Positions 46,989 through 55,550 of a stretch of 64,000 nucleotides of DNA are shown piece after piece. Within the stretch, counting starts at the first letter, position 1. Each line of letters starts with the position of its first letter. The position numbers and the translations under genes are program-made. The notes under the pieces were generated by a model. It worked only from the letters and a program-made list of their open reading frames with translations, had not been told where the DNA came from and made no database searches. This DNA is from an uncultured bacterium (GTDB lineage: Bacteria; Desulfobacterota_D; UBA1144). The stretch spans positions 38,501 through 102,500 of the forward strand of contig CAJWZJ010000004.1 in NCBI GenBank assembly GCA_913050245.1. The letters run 5' to 3'.

Positions 46989-47872
46989 TTTAAAATTTCC
47001 TTAATTAGAGCTGATGTTAGGTTTTTGTCCAAGGTTGTTAATGGCAGCCTGATCACATTTTCACATAGCTTAAGATAGCTCATTGCAAATTTAATAGGAA
47101 TAGGATTTGTTTGAATGAAGAGCAACTTATTGATTTTGCTTAATTTTTTATTTAATTCGGAACAATGTTTTAATTTACCCAAGACAAACGAATCATACAT
47201 ATTAGAGCAGCTCTTTGGGTCAAGATTAGATGTTACAGATATGTAACCTCTTCCACCATTCTTTAATATTGGAAGATTTAAACTATCCTCACCAGATAAA
47301 ACAATAAACTTTTTGGAACAATCAGATATTATCTCCTTTACTTTTTTAATTGAACCAGATGCCTCTTTAATGCCAATTATATTTTTATTTCTTTTTTCCA
47401 GCCTTACTATTGTTTCTGTTTCAAGATTTACAACTGATCTTCCAGGAATATTATAAAGAATTATAGGTAGCTTAGTTCTTGATGCAATCTCATTGAAATG
47501 TTTGAATAAGCCTATTTGATTTGGTTTATTATAGTATGGAACAACCTGTAAGCTTGCATCTGCACCAGCTTTTTCAGCAGCTTTTGTGAGTCTTATTGCT
47601 TCTAATGTAGAGTTAGATCCGGTACCTGCAATTACGGGAACTCTCCTTTTAGCTTCTTTTACTGTTATTTCTATAACTTTGTCATGCTCATCATGGCTAA
47701 GAGTAGGCGATTCCCCAGTAGTTCCACAAGGAACAAGTCCATGAACTCCATTTTCAATTTGACGTTTAATCAATTTTTTGAGGCTAATTTGATCCAACTT
47801 CCCTTTTTTGCTGAAGGGAGTAATTAAGGCGGTTATGCAACCATAAATTCTAGTCATAGATTTATAATACAA
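46976..47872 (-). CDS. dapA: 4-hydroxy-tetrahydrodipicolinate synthase
   Basis: Condenses pyruvate and aspartate semialdehyde in lysine/diaminopimelate synthesis. The frame opens at 47872; ATG 47857 (MTRIYGCITALITPF) is the likelier start because asd ends at 47881 and family N-termini begin there. The protein has the active-site PCGTTGESPTLSHDEH near 47, PYYNKPNQIGLFKHF near 111 (Tyr), the Schiff-base Lys in IIGIKEASGS near 170, and SGEDSLNL. Length (~293-298) is normal. It follows asd on one transcript. Confidence 0.97.
   Translation of the reverse strand: MYYKSMTRIYGCITALITPFSKKGKLDQISLKKLIKRQIENGVHGLVPCGTTGESPTLSHDEHDKVIEITVKEAKRRVPVIAGTGSNSTLEAIRLTKAAEKAGADASLQVVPYYNKPNQIGLFKHFNEIASRTKLPIILYNIPGRSVVNLETETIVRLEKRNKNIIGIKEASGSIKKVKEIISDCSKKFIVLSGEDSLNLPILKNGGRGYISVTSNLDPKSCSNMYDSFVLGKLKHCSELNKKLSKINKLLFIQTNPIPIKFAMSYLKLCENVIRLPLTTLDKNLTSALIKEILKLKI
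46998..47002 (-). promoter_or_regulatory. Shine-Dalgarno supporting the ATT start of rnhB
   Basis: AAGGA on the minus strand, inside the dapA coding end and 9 nt upstream of ATT 46988. It is the only such site in the right place for an rnhB start that includes the active site. Confidence 0.5.
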
Positions 47873-47880
47873 TACTTATT

Positions 47881-48873
47881 CTATACTAAAAGCTCGGCAA
47901 TCTGTATAGCATTAAGTGCTGCACCTTTTCTAATTTGATCACCTACTATCCAAACCGATACACAATTATTTTTACTGTAGTCTTTTCTTATTCTACCAAT
48001 TATGCAATTGTCCTTATTGCTTGAATCAATTGGTGTGGGAAATTTATTCTTTTTTGGATCATCAACCAGATCAATGCCTGGAAATTTACCTATCTCTTTT
48101 TTAATTCTATTAATCTCTATATTTCCATTAAACTCAATATTCAAACTAATACTATGTGACCTAAGAACCGGAACCCTCACAGTAGTGGCAGTTAAGAGAA
48201 TAGTCTTGTCATTTAATATTTTTCTTGATTCATTATTAAATTTCATTTCCTCATCGGTGTAACCATTTGGCTGGAAAGATCCAATCTTAGGTATAACATT
48301 AAAGGTTATATTTTTATCGAAAACCTTATTTTGGCTTTTTTTATTATTAAAAAATCTCTTTGTATTTCTGAGAAGCTCATCCATACCGTTATTGCCAGCA
48401 CCAGAAACTGATTGAAAACTTGTTGCTACAACCCTTTTTATTTTCTTAACATTCGACATTGGCTTTATACCCATTAGTGAAATTATAGTAGTACAATTTG
48501 GGTTAGCTATAATTTTACTATTAGAGCTTTTTATTTCATTAGAATTAATTTCAGGAACTATTAGAGGTATATTCTTTTTAAGCCTAAAAGCAGAACTATT
48601 ATCAATTACATAAGAACCATTCTTTGCAGCAATTGGTGCAAATTCTTTACTCACAGAAGACCCCGCTGCAAAAAAGACTAAGTCTAGACCTGATAAATTC
48701 TTTTTATTTAATTTTATAATTTTATATATTTTACTTTTAAATTTAATTTTTTTCCCTACCGATTTATTTGAAGCGAAGAGTCTAATTTCGGAAAATATGA
48801 ATTTCCTTTCTTTTATAAGTTCAAGAAGTTCTTTTCCAACAGAGCCAGTAATACCAACTATTCCAATTTTCAT
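47881..48873 (-). CDS. asd: Aspartate-semialdehyde dehydrogenase
   Basis: Second step of the aspartate family pathway, after LysC. The 330-residue protein has GITGSVGKELLELI near residue 7 (NADP site), FFAAGSSVSKEFAP near 69, DNSSAFR, the catalytic Cys in ANPNCTTII near 127, and SVSGAGNNGMDEL near 155, and the C-terminal RIRKDYS segment. It overlaps the rpiB-like gene by 4 nt and is followed by dapA after 8 nt, so asd-dapA is a pathway pair. Confidence 0.97.
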   Translation of the reverse strand: MKIGIVGITGSVGKELLELIKERKFIFSEIRLFASNKSVGKKIKFKSKIYKIIKLNKKNLSGLDLVFFAAGSSVSKEFAPIAAKNGSYVIDNSSAFRLKKNIPLIVPEINSNEIKSSNSKIIANPNCTTIISLMGIKPMSNVKKIKRVVATSFQSVSGAGNNGMDELLRNTKRFFNNKKSQNKVFDKNITFNVIPKIGSFQPNGYTDEEMKFNNESRKILNDKTILLTATTVRVPVLRSHSISLNIEFNGNIEINRIKKEIGKFPGIDLVDDPKKNKFPTPIDSSNKDNCIIGRIRKDYSKNNCVSVWIVGDQIRKGAALNAIQIAELLV

Positions 48874-49310
48874 TTTATATTATCAATTCTCCTTATATTT
48901 TCAAGCTCTTCTGTATCTACCTGAGTATTAATCCAGCTTAAGATAATATTCTCAATATTTTTTCTATCAACAGACATAATCCCCATTGTCAGTATATTCG
49001 AATCATTCCATTTTTTAGCGCATATGGCAATTTCTTCAGTATTACATAGACTTGCCCTAACTCCCCTGTATCTGTTCGCAACTATTGTAACTCCAGTACC
49101 TGTATGGCAAAAAATTATTCCTAAATTGACAACTTTATTTGCAACATCACTTGCAATTTCATTAGCAATATCAACCCAGTTTTTATTTTCATTGCCTACA
49201 CTACCGTGAAGAATCACTTTGAATTTATTTCTTATTAATATGTCCTTTACTTCTTCGACAATTTTATCATTAGAGTCAGCACCTAATGCTATAACAGATT
49301 TATTAATCAT
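48870..49310 (-). CDS. RpiB/LacA/LacB-family sugar-phosphate isomerase homologue
   Basis: A 146-residue Rossmann-like protein of the RpiB family: IALGADSNDK at the start, IIFCHTGTGVTIVANRYRGVRASLCNTEE near 64-92 with the catalytic-base Cys in place, and NDSNILTMG near 100. However, the usual CDHxG at the start is ADSND, the His before the N-D-x-N motif is Trp (KKWNDSN), and the C-terminal GGRHxxR is absent. So ribose-5-phosphate isomerase activity is uncertain. It could act on another sugar phosphate. First gene of the run down to trmB. Confidence 0.75.
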   Translation of the reverse strand: MINKSVIALGADSNDKIVEEVKDILIRNKFKVILHGSVGNENKNWVDIANEIASDVANKVVNLGIIFCHTGTGVTIVANRYRGVRASLCNTEEIAICAKKWNDSNILTMGIMSVDRKNIENIILSWINTQVDTEELENIRRIDNIK

Positions 49311-49334
49311 ATTTAAAATATTATCATATAAAAA

Positions 49335-52049
49335 TTAATTAAAATTTAAATACTTTCCAGTTATTGAATTAGAGTTTTTTTTAATTTCCTCTGGTGTTCC
49401 TACAGCAATTATTTTCCCACCCTTATTGCCCCCACCTGGGCCTAGATCAATTACATGATCTGCTATTTTGATAATATCAAGATTATGTTCAATTATAAGA
49501 ACTGTATTACCCTTATCAACTATTATATTTAAAGTCTCAATTAATTTTTTCAGATCATCAACATGGAGTCCGACAGATGGCTCATCCAGTATAAAGAGAA
49601 CATCTTTTGTATTTTTAGATACAAGATATTTTGCTATTTTAATTCTCTGCGACTCGCCACCAGACAGAGTATTAGATGACTGTCCTAACTTTAAATAACC
49701 AAGCCCAACAGATTGTAATATCTCCAATAAGCTTACTATCTTTTTATTTTTGTTAAAAAAAAGTTTTGCTTCATCAATTGATAGATTTAATATTTGATTA
49801 ATATTTTTTCCATTATATTTTATTTTTAATATTTCATCCTTAAACTTTTTACCCTTACAAACTTCACATTCAACTTCAACGTCAGCCAGAAACTGCATTT
49901 CAACAATTTCCTTTCCTTCGCCTTTGCAATGTTCGCATCTGCCACCATCTGTATTAAAAGAAAAACTTCCAGCTTTAAACCCCATAATTCTTGCGTCTGC
50001 AGTGGATGATATCAATTTTCTGATTTCGTCATATATCTTTAAATAACTTGCAGGATTTGATCTCGCACTTTTACCAATAGGCTCTTGATTAATCATTATA
50101 ATTTCTTTGATCTTTTCCAAGCCTGTTATCTTTTTTACTTCACCCGCATTTTCAAACCCTATACCAAATGTTTTAATTGCATTACCATAGAAGCAGTCAT
50201 TTATTAATGAACTTTTTCCTGAACCTGAAACGCCAGTAACTGCTGTAATTACATTTGTGGGGATTTTAAAGTCAACATTCTCCAGATTATTTTTCTTTGC
50301 GCCCTCAATTGATATATATTCGGCATGTTTTCTTCTAACTGTAGGAACTTCAATTTTCTTCATACCATAAATATATTGTGATGTGATAGAGGATTTATTT
50401 TTTTTAAGATTTTTAATTCCACCACTAAAAATAACATTACCTCCTTCTTGACCAGCCTTAGGCCCCATCTCGACTATCCAGTCAGCCTTTCTTATTATTT
50501 CTAAGTCATGCTCAATAAGTAAAATTGTATTATCAAGTTTTTTTAAGCTTTCTATTGTTTTATAAAGTTTCTCCGCATCCATTTGATGAAGGCCAACTGA
50601 AGGTTCATCCAGAACATATAGAGTATCGGTAAGTTCTGAGCCAAGTTGTTGAGCCAAATTAACTCTTTGTGCTTCTCCACCTGATAAGGATCTTGATAGC
50701 CTTCCAAGTGTGAGATACTCTAGACCAACCTGAATCATAAAATTCAATCTTGAATTGATTTGATTTAAAGGTTCAGCAACTACCTCTTTTAAATTTTTTG
50801 ATATCCTTAAATTCTTTAGGAAATCTCTTAAATCTAAAATATTCAAATTACATAAATCTTTAATATTTTTATTTTTAATAAGAACATTTGATGCTAACTT
50901 TCCTATTCTGGTACCATTACATTCAACACAATCAGATGGAGATCTAAATTTAGATAATAGTATTCGGATATGCATTTTATATGATTTAGCTTCAAGTCTT
51001 TTAAAAATTCCTCTGATACCCCCATAGTCTTTATTACCATTTAAAATCAAATTGACTTCTTTTTTTCTAAAATCTTTATATGGTTTATTTATATCTAGAT
51101 TATTATTTATACAAAAATTGATAAATTTTCTTTTAGCATATGAGAGAGATGGTCTTTCAAGTACTGAAATACATCCTTCATCTATTGATATATTCTTATT
51201 TTGAATAATAAGGTCAAGATCTGGTAATAATACATTGCCAAATCCCTTGCAAGTTTTACATGCTCCATCAGGACTATTAAAGGAAAATTTATTAGGAGAC
51301 AGATTCTTATAAACTTTTAGACAACTCGGACAACAAAATTCTTTTCTATAGTCATTAGATATTTCTGAATTTTCTTGGTCAAATACTTTAACGGTACGAA
51401 ATGAGTCAAATGCGAATTCTAGAGACTCTATAATTCTAGATTTATTTTTATTACTTATTAGAACTGAATCAAATAGTGGATATTCTTGAACTTTTTTATT
51501 GCTCCCTTCTAATAATTCGACTTTACCATTATTATAAAATTCGAAAATACCGTATTTTTTAAGATCAATCTCTTTTATTCCAAGATCATTTATTGCACAT
51601 AGATGAATTTTCTTTCCTTCAAAATTACTTAATAAGTTTTCAAAAATCTGATTATTAGATAGGTGTTCGCATTTTTTTTGACAATCTGGACAATGAATTT
51701 CTCCTATTTTGCTGAATATTACCCTTAAATAGTCATATATCTCTGTCATGGTACCAACAGTCGATCTAGAATTTTTTATATTATTCCTACTTTCTATGCA
51801 TATTGATGGAGGAAGACCTTCAAGGCTATCAAACTCAGGCTTATCTATTTTTTCTAAAAATTGCCTTGCATATGTCGACATAGATTCCAAATATCTTCGT
51901 CTGCTTTCAGAATGTATTGTATCTAATGCAAGAGAGGATTTTCCAGAGCCAGAAAGGCCAGTTACAACAGATAGGGAATACCATGGAATCTCAAGATCAA
52001 TATTTTTTAGATTATTGCTAGTTGCGCCTCTTAAAATAATTTTTTTCAT
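49335..52049 (-). CDS. uvrA: Excinuclease ABC subunit A
   Basis: DNA damage recognition in nucleotide excision repair. The 904-residue protein has two ABC modules: Walker A GLSGSGKSSLA near residue 32 and GVSGSGKSSLI near 605, two signature motifs (SLSGGEAQRVNLAQQLG; TLSGGESQRIKIAKYL), and zinc-finger cysteines (CCPSCLKVYKN with CKTCKG; CEHCKGEGKE with CEVCKG). It is slightly shorter than E. coli UvrA (940). A TATAAA lies about 8 nt before the ATG, with no Shine-Dalgarno. Divergent from glyA. Confidence 0.98.
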   Translation of the reverse strand: MKKIILRGATSNNLKNIDLEIPWYSLSVVTGLSGSGKSSLALDTIHSESRRRYLESMSTYARQFLEKIDKPEFDSLEGLPPSICIESRNNIKNSRSTVGTMTEIYDYLRVIFSKIGEIHCPDCQKKCEHLSNNQIFENLLSNFEGKKIHLCAINDLGIKEIDLKKYGIFEFYNNGKVELLEGSNKKVQEYPLFDSVLISNKNKSRIIESLEFAFDSFRTVKVFDQENSEISNDYRKEFCCPSCLKVYKNLSPNKFSFNSPDGACKTCKGFGNVLLPDLDLIIQNKNISIDEGCISVLERPSLSYAKRKFINFCINNNLDINKPYKDFRKKEVNLILNGNKDYGGIRGIFKRLEAKSYKMHIRILLSKFRSPSDCVECNGTRIGKLASNVLIKNKNIKDLCNLNILDLRDFLKNLRISKNLKEVVAEPLNQINSRLNFMIQVGLEYLTLGRLSRSLSGGEAQRVNLAQQLGSELTDTLYVLDEPSVGLHQMDAEKLYKTIESLKKLDNTILLIEHDLEIIRKADWIVEMGPKAGQEGGNVIFSGGIKNLKKNKSSITSQYIYGMKKIEVPTVRRKHAEYISIEGAKKNNLENVDFKIPTNVITAVTGVSGSGKSSLINDCFYGNAIKTFGIGFENAGEVKKITGLEKIKEIIMINQEPIGKSARSNPASYLKIYDEIRKLISSTADARIMGFKAGSFSFNTDGGRCEHCKGEGKEIVEMQFLADVEVECEVCKGKKFKDEILKIKYNGKNINQILNLSIDEAKLFFNKNKKIVSLLEILQSVGLGYLKLGQSSNTLSGGESQRIKIAKYLVSKNTKDVLFILDEPSVGLHVDDLKKLIETLNIIVDKGNTVLIIEHNLDIIKIADHVIDLGPGGGNKGGKIIAVGTPEEIKKNSNSITGKYLNFN

Positions 52050-52081
52050 TTTAATTTATATTAACCATATTTTTTCATAGC

Positions 52082-52109
52082 TTGAATTTTTTTAACAATA
52101 GAGTAATTT
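52082..52109 (+). promoter_or_regulatory. Promoter of glyA
   Basis: TTGAAT at 52082-52087 and TAATTT at 52104-52109, 16-bp spacer. The start would be near 52116, about 5 nt before the glyA ATG; no Shine-Dalgarno. Confidence 0.45.
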
Positions 52110-52120
52110 AAGTTTACGCT

Positions 52121-53368
52121 ATGAATTCTTATAAAAAACAAGATCCTGAAGTTTATTCAATTATAAAAGACGAAATACTACGTCAAGAAAATGAGTTGCA
52201 AATGATTGCCTCAGAGAATTATGCCAGTAGGGCTGTAATGGATGCTGTAGGTTCGGTTCTTACAAATAAATATGCTGAAGGATACCCAAACAAAAGATAC
52301 TATGGTGGGTGTGAACATGTTGATAAAGCTGAAGAACTTGCAATAGAGCGCGCAAAAGAACTTTTTGGTGCTGAGTCAGTTAATGTCCAACCACATTCAG
52401 GTGCCCAAGCTAATATGGCAGTTTTCTTAGGATTTCTTCAGCCTGGCGATACAGTTTTAGGTATGAGTTTAGACCATGGTGGACATTTATCTCATGGATC
52501 GAAAGTAAATTTTTCTGGAAGGATTTACAATTCTGTTTTTTATGGTGTCAAGGAAGATACATTTCTTATTGATTATGAACAGGTTGAACAAATGGCAATG
52601 GAGCATAAGCCCAAATTGATTATTGCTGGATGGAGTTCATATCCTAGAGATTTAGATTATAAAAAGTTTAGAGAAATTGCAGACAAATCTGGATCTTTAC
52701 TACTCGCTGATATAGCACATCCTTCAGGCTTAATAGCAGCCGGTCTTTATTCAAATCCCATACCATATTGTGATTTTGTAACCTCAACGACTCATAAAAC
52801 ACTTAGAGGCCCTAGAGGTGGAATTATAATGATGAAAGAGGAGCATTCTAAAATAATAAACAGTAGAGTTTTTCCTGGTACTCAAGGTGGACCTTTGATG
52901 AATTCCATTGTTGCTAAGGCTGTTGCATTTAAAGAAGCACTAAGTGATTCTTTCAAAGAATATCAGAAACAAGTCCTCTCTAACTCTAGACTTCTTGCAC
53001 AAATTTTAATGGATGACGGTTTTAATTGTATAACCGGAGGAACAGATACACATCTAGTATTATTAGACTTAAGAGAATCTGGAGTTACCGGAAAAGATGC
53101 TGAGAGAGCGCTCTCTGAAGCTGGTATCACAACTAATAAGAACGCAATACCTTTTGACCCCCAGCCTCCAGCTATAGCTTCTGGTGTTAGAATCGGAACT
53201 CCTGGAGTTACAACAAGAGGCATGAAGGAAGATGAAATAAAAATTATTGGTCGCTTAATCATTAAGGCAGTAAGGAATAATGATAATCCGGAAGTATTAA
53301 ACTCTTGTAGAAAAGAGGTAAATAATCTTTGCTCTAAATTCCCTATTTATACTGATTTAATTTCATAA
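52121..53368 (+). CDS. glyA: Serine hydroxymethyltransferase
   Basis: PLP enzyme making glycine and one-carbon units from serine. The 415-residue protein has the family start ([20 protein letters not shown]), [19 protein letters not shown] near 51, HGGHLSHG near 122, the PLP-binding Lys in [14 protein letters not shown] near 226, and [11 protein letters not shown] near 360. All catalytic parts are present. nrdR follows after 41 nt, a common proteobacterial order (glyA-nrdR). Confidence 0.98.
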   Translation: MNSYKKQDPEVYSIIKDEILRQENELQMIASENYASRAVMDAVGSVLTNKYAEGYPNKRYYGGCEHVDKAEELAIERAKELFGAESVNVQPHSGAQANMAVFLGFLQPGDTVLGMSLDHGGHLSHGSKVNFSGRIYNSVFYGVKEDTFLIDYEQVEQMAMEHKPKLIIAGWSSYPRDLDYKKFREIADKSGSLLLADIAHPSGLIAAGLYSNPIPYCDFVTSTTHKTLRGPRGGIIMMKEEHSKIINSRVFPGTQGGPLMNSIVAKAVAFKEALSDSFKEYQKQVLSNSRLLAQILMDDGFNCITGGTDTHLVLLDLRESGVTGKDAERALSEAGITTNKNAIPFDPQPPAIASGVRIGTPGVTTRGMKEDEIKIIGRLIIKAVRNNDNPEVLNSCRKEVNNLCSKFPIYTDLIS

Positions 53369-53409
53369 TCTTGCTTCTTTTTTACTATATCTATATGATA
53401 ATATGAAAT

Positions 53410-53874
53410 ATGTTCTGTGATGATGAAAAGTGTAAAGGTCGTGATGTTGGATCTAGAGTTATAGATTCACGCCAAAGTGCCGATAAATTATCTATAAGAA
53501 GAAGAAGAGAATGTTCTGAATGTGGAAAAAGGTTCACAACTCACGAAAGACTCGAAGAATTTGAACTTATTGTTATCAAGAAAGATGGTTCTACTCAAGC
53601 TTATGATAAATCTAAAATAGTTTCTGGAATGCTTAGAGCTTGTGAAAAAAGACCTGTAAGCATAAATCAAATTGAGAATATTGTTTTTCTAATTGAAAAA
53701 AAATTAATTGATACTGGAAAGAGAGAAGTTAATACAACAGATATTGGAGACTCTGTTATTAGGCATTTATATGAAATTGATCAGGTTGCATATATTAGGT
53801 TCGCTTCAGTCTATAGGTCATTTGATGATTTAAATGAATTTTTGAGTGAATTAAATAATATTTTAAAAAAGTAA
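53410..53874 (+). CDS. nrdR: Transcriptional repressor NrdR
   Basis: Represses ribonucleotide reductase genes in response to dATP/ATP. The 154-residue protein has the zinc ribbon at the start, with VIDSRQSADKLSIRRRRECSEC and GKRFTTHER, then the ATP-cone domain (IVIKKDGSTQAYDKSKIVSGMLRACEKRP). Oddity: the first cysteine pair is C3-x4-C8 instead of C-x2-C; the second pair (CSEC) is normal. No NrdR box pair is expected here. It is followed by tatD after 3 nt. Confidence 0.93.
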   Translation: MFCDDEKCKGRDVGSRVIDSRQSADKLSIRRRRECSECGKRFTTHERLEEFELIVIKKDGSTQAYDKSKIVSGMLRACEKRPVSINQIENIVFLIEKKLIDTGKREVNTTDIGDSVIRHLYEIDQVAYIRFASVYRSFDDLNEFLSELNNILKK

Positions 53875-53877
53875 AAA

Positions 53878-54630
53878 ATGTTAATAGATACGCATTCTCA
53901 TATTGATAAAGAAGAAGATATTGAGGGATTATTAATTGAATGTGAAAAAAATCTAGTCACAGAAATAATAGCTATATCAACTGATCTAGAAAGTTCAGAA
54001 AAAAATATTAATTTATCATCAAAATATCAGAATATATTTTGTGCGGTAGGATATCATCCAGGTAATATCAAAAAAAACGATTTAGACAAACTTGATCAAA
54101 TCGAGAACTTTGGTGCTAATGATTCATGTAAGGCGATTGGTGAAATTGGAATTGATTATTTTTATGAAGGATATGATAAAGATTTACAGTTTGAATTTTT
54201 TGATAAACAAATATCTATGGCTGAACGATTAAATAAGCCTTTTGTTATACATTGCCGTGATGCATATAACGATGTTATAAATTTTTTAAAAACTAAAAAA
54301 TTAAATACTAAGTTTGTTTTCCATTGTTTTACTGAAGATTATGAAACAGCAAAAAGAATTTTAAACATTGGCGGTCTCTTGTCATTTACTGGCATTCTAA
54401 CTTTCAAAAAGTCTCATGATTTAAGGGAATTGGTAAAGAAAATACCTTCAGATTCTTTTATGATAGAGACTGATTCACCCTATTTATCCCCCGAACCAAA
54501 AAGAGGTAAAAAGAACAATTCATCTAATTTAATTTATATAGCAGAATGTGTTTCAAGAATATTAAATATTCCTTTAGAGCAAATAGCAAAACAAATTAGA
54601 TCAAATTCTGTTAAATTTTTTAATATATGA
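53878..54630 (+). CDS. tatD: TatD-family metal-dependent hydrolase
   Basis: TIM-barrel hydrolase, with DNase or other phosphodiesterase activity in known members. The 250-residue protein starts MLIDTHSHIDKEEDIEG (metal-binding H-x-H), has AVGYHPGNI near 57, the metal Glu in AIGEIGIDYFYEGYD near 82, FVIHCRDAYNDV near 120, FHCFTEDYETA near 142, and the Asp in METDSPYLSPEPKRGKKN-type IETDSPYLSPEP near 200. It overlaps pdxA by 4 nt. Confidence 0.94.
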   Translation: MLIDTHSHIDKEEDIEGLLIECEKNLVTEIIAISTDLESSEKNINLSSKYQNIFCAVGYHPGNIKKNDLDKLDQIENFGANDSCKAIGEIGIDYFYEGYDKDLQFEFFDKQISMAERLNKPFVIHCRDAYNDVINFLKTKKLNTKFVFHCFTEDYETAKRILNIGGLLSFTGILTFKKSHDLRELVKKIPSDSFMIETDSPYLSPEPKRGKKNNSSNLIYIAECVSRILNIPLEQIAKQIRSNSVKFFNI

Positions 54631-55550
54631 AATGTAAACCAATAGCATTAACTCTTGGGGACTATAATGGAATAGGGCCCAAATGTATAGAGCTTGCTTT
54701 GAAAAATATAAGTCTTAAGAATAAAAAATTTTATATTATTGGTGATAGAGATATTTTTAATAAATTAAATTTTCCAAAAAGTACAAGTATAGAACTTATT
54801 GATGTTAAAAATAAAATATCTTTTAATCCTGGAAAGCCAACAAAGATGTCAGGAAAGGCATCACTAAATTACATAGATGAGGCTATTAGATTGATAAATA
54901 ATAAAAAAATATCAGGATTAGTCACTGGGCCAATTAGTAAGGAAGCTATACAAAAAGCAGGATCACTTTTTAAGGGGCATACAGATTTACTAGAAAGTAA
55001 ATTTCATTCAGAAAATGTAATAATGGCATTCTGGTCAAAAAAAATTAAAGTTTCTTTATCCACAATACATGTTCCTTTGGTTGAAGTTGTAGATCATTTA
55101 GATTCTAAAAAGTTATTTAATCAATTACAATCAATTGATAAAAATTTTTCAAAACTGCTGAAGAAAAAACCTAAAATTGCCTTATGTGCTATTAACCCAC
55201 ATTCTTCAGAGAACGGCGCTATAGGAAACCATGATATGAAAATTACTTACCCAGCAATTAAAATGGCCAGAAATAAAGGGATTGATGTTCATGGCCCGTT
55301 CCCTGCTGATACATTATTTATTAAGAAAAATATTCAAGCTTTTGATTTATTCCATGCAATATATCATGATCAAGGATTGATACCATTTAAGATGCTTTCG
55401 TTCGATACAGGCGTTAACTTCACTTTAAATCTTCCTTTTATAAGAACTTCTCCAGATCATGGCACTGCATTTGATATAGCATGGAAAAAGAAACCAAACA
55501 GTAAAAGCATGGTAGAAGCAATCAGACTAGCATTAAAATTACAGATTTAG
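54627..55550 (+). CDS. pdxA: 4-hydroxythreonine-4-phosphate dehydrogenase
   Basis: NAD-dependent enzyme of the DXP-dependent vitamin B6 pathway. The 307-residue protein has LTLGDYNGIGPKCIELAL near residue 9 (family GDPAGIGPE), LVTGPISKEAIQKAG near 98, FKGHTDLLE with a metal His near 115, ALCAINPHSSENGAIGNHD near 187, GPFPADTLF near 226, AIYHDQGLIPFKML near 245, and RTSPDHGTAFDIA near 273. Pyridoxal phosphate serves GlyA and CysM here. Stop shared with ftsK (TTAG). Confidence 0.95.
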   Translation: MKCKPIALTLGDYNGIGPKCIELALKNISLKNKKFYIIGDRDIFNKLNFPKSTSIELIDVKNKISFNPGKPTKMSGKASLNYIDEAIRLINNKKISGLVTGPISKEAIQKAGSLFKGHTDLLESKFHSENVIMAFWSKKIKVSLSTIHVPLVEVVDHLDSKKLFNQLQSIDKNFSKLLKKKPKIALCAINPHSSENGAIGNHDMKITYPAIKMARNKGIDVHGPFPADTLFIKKNIQAFDLFHAIYHDQGLIPFKMLSFDTGVNFTLNLPFIRTSPDHGTAFDIAWKKKPNSKSMVEAIRLALKLQI

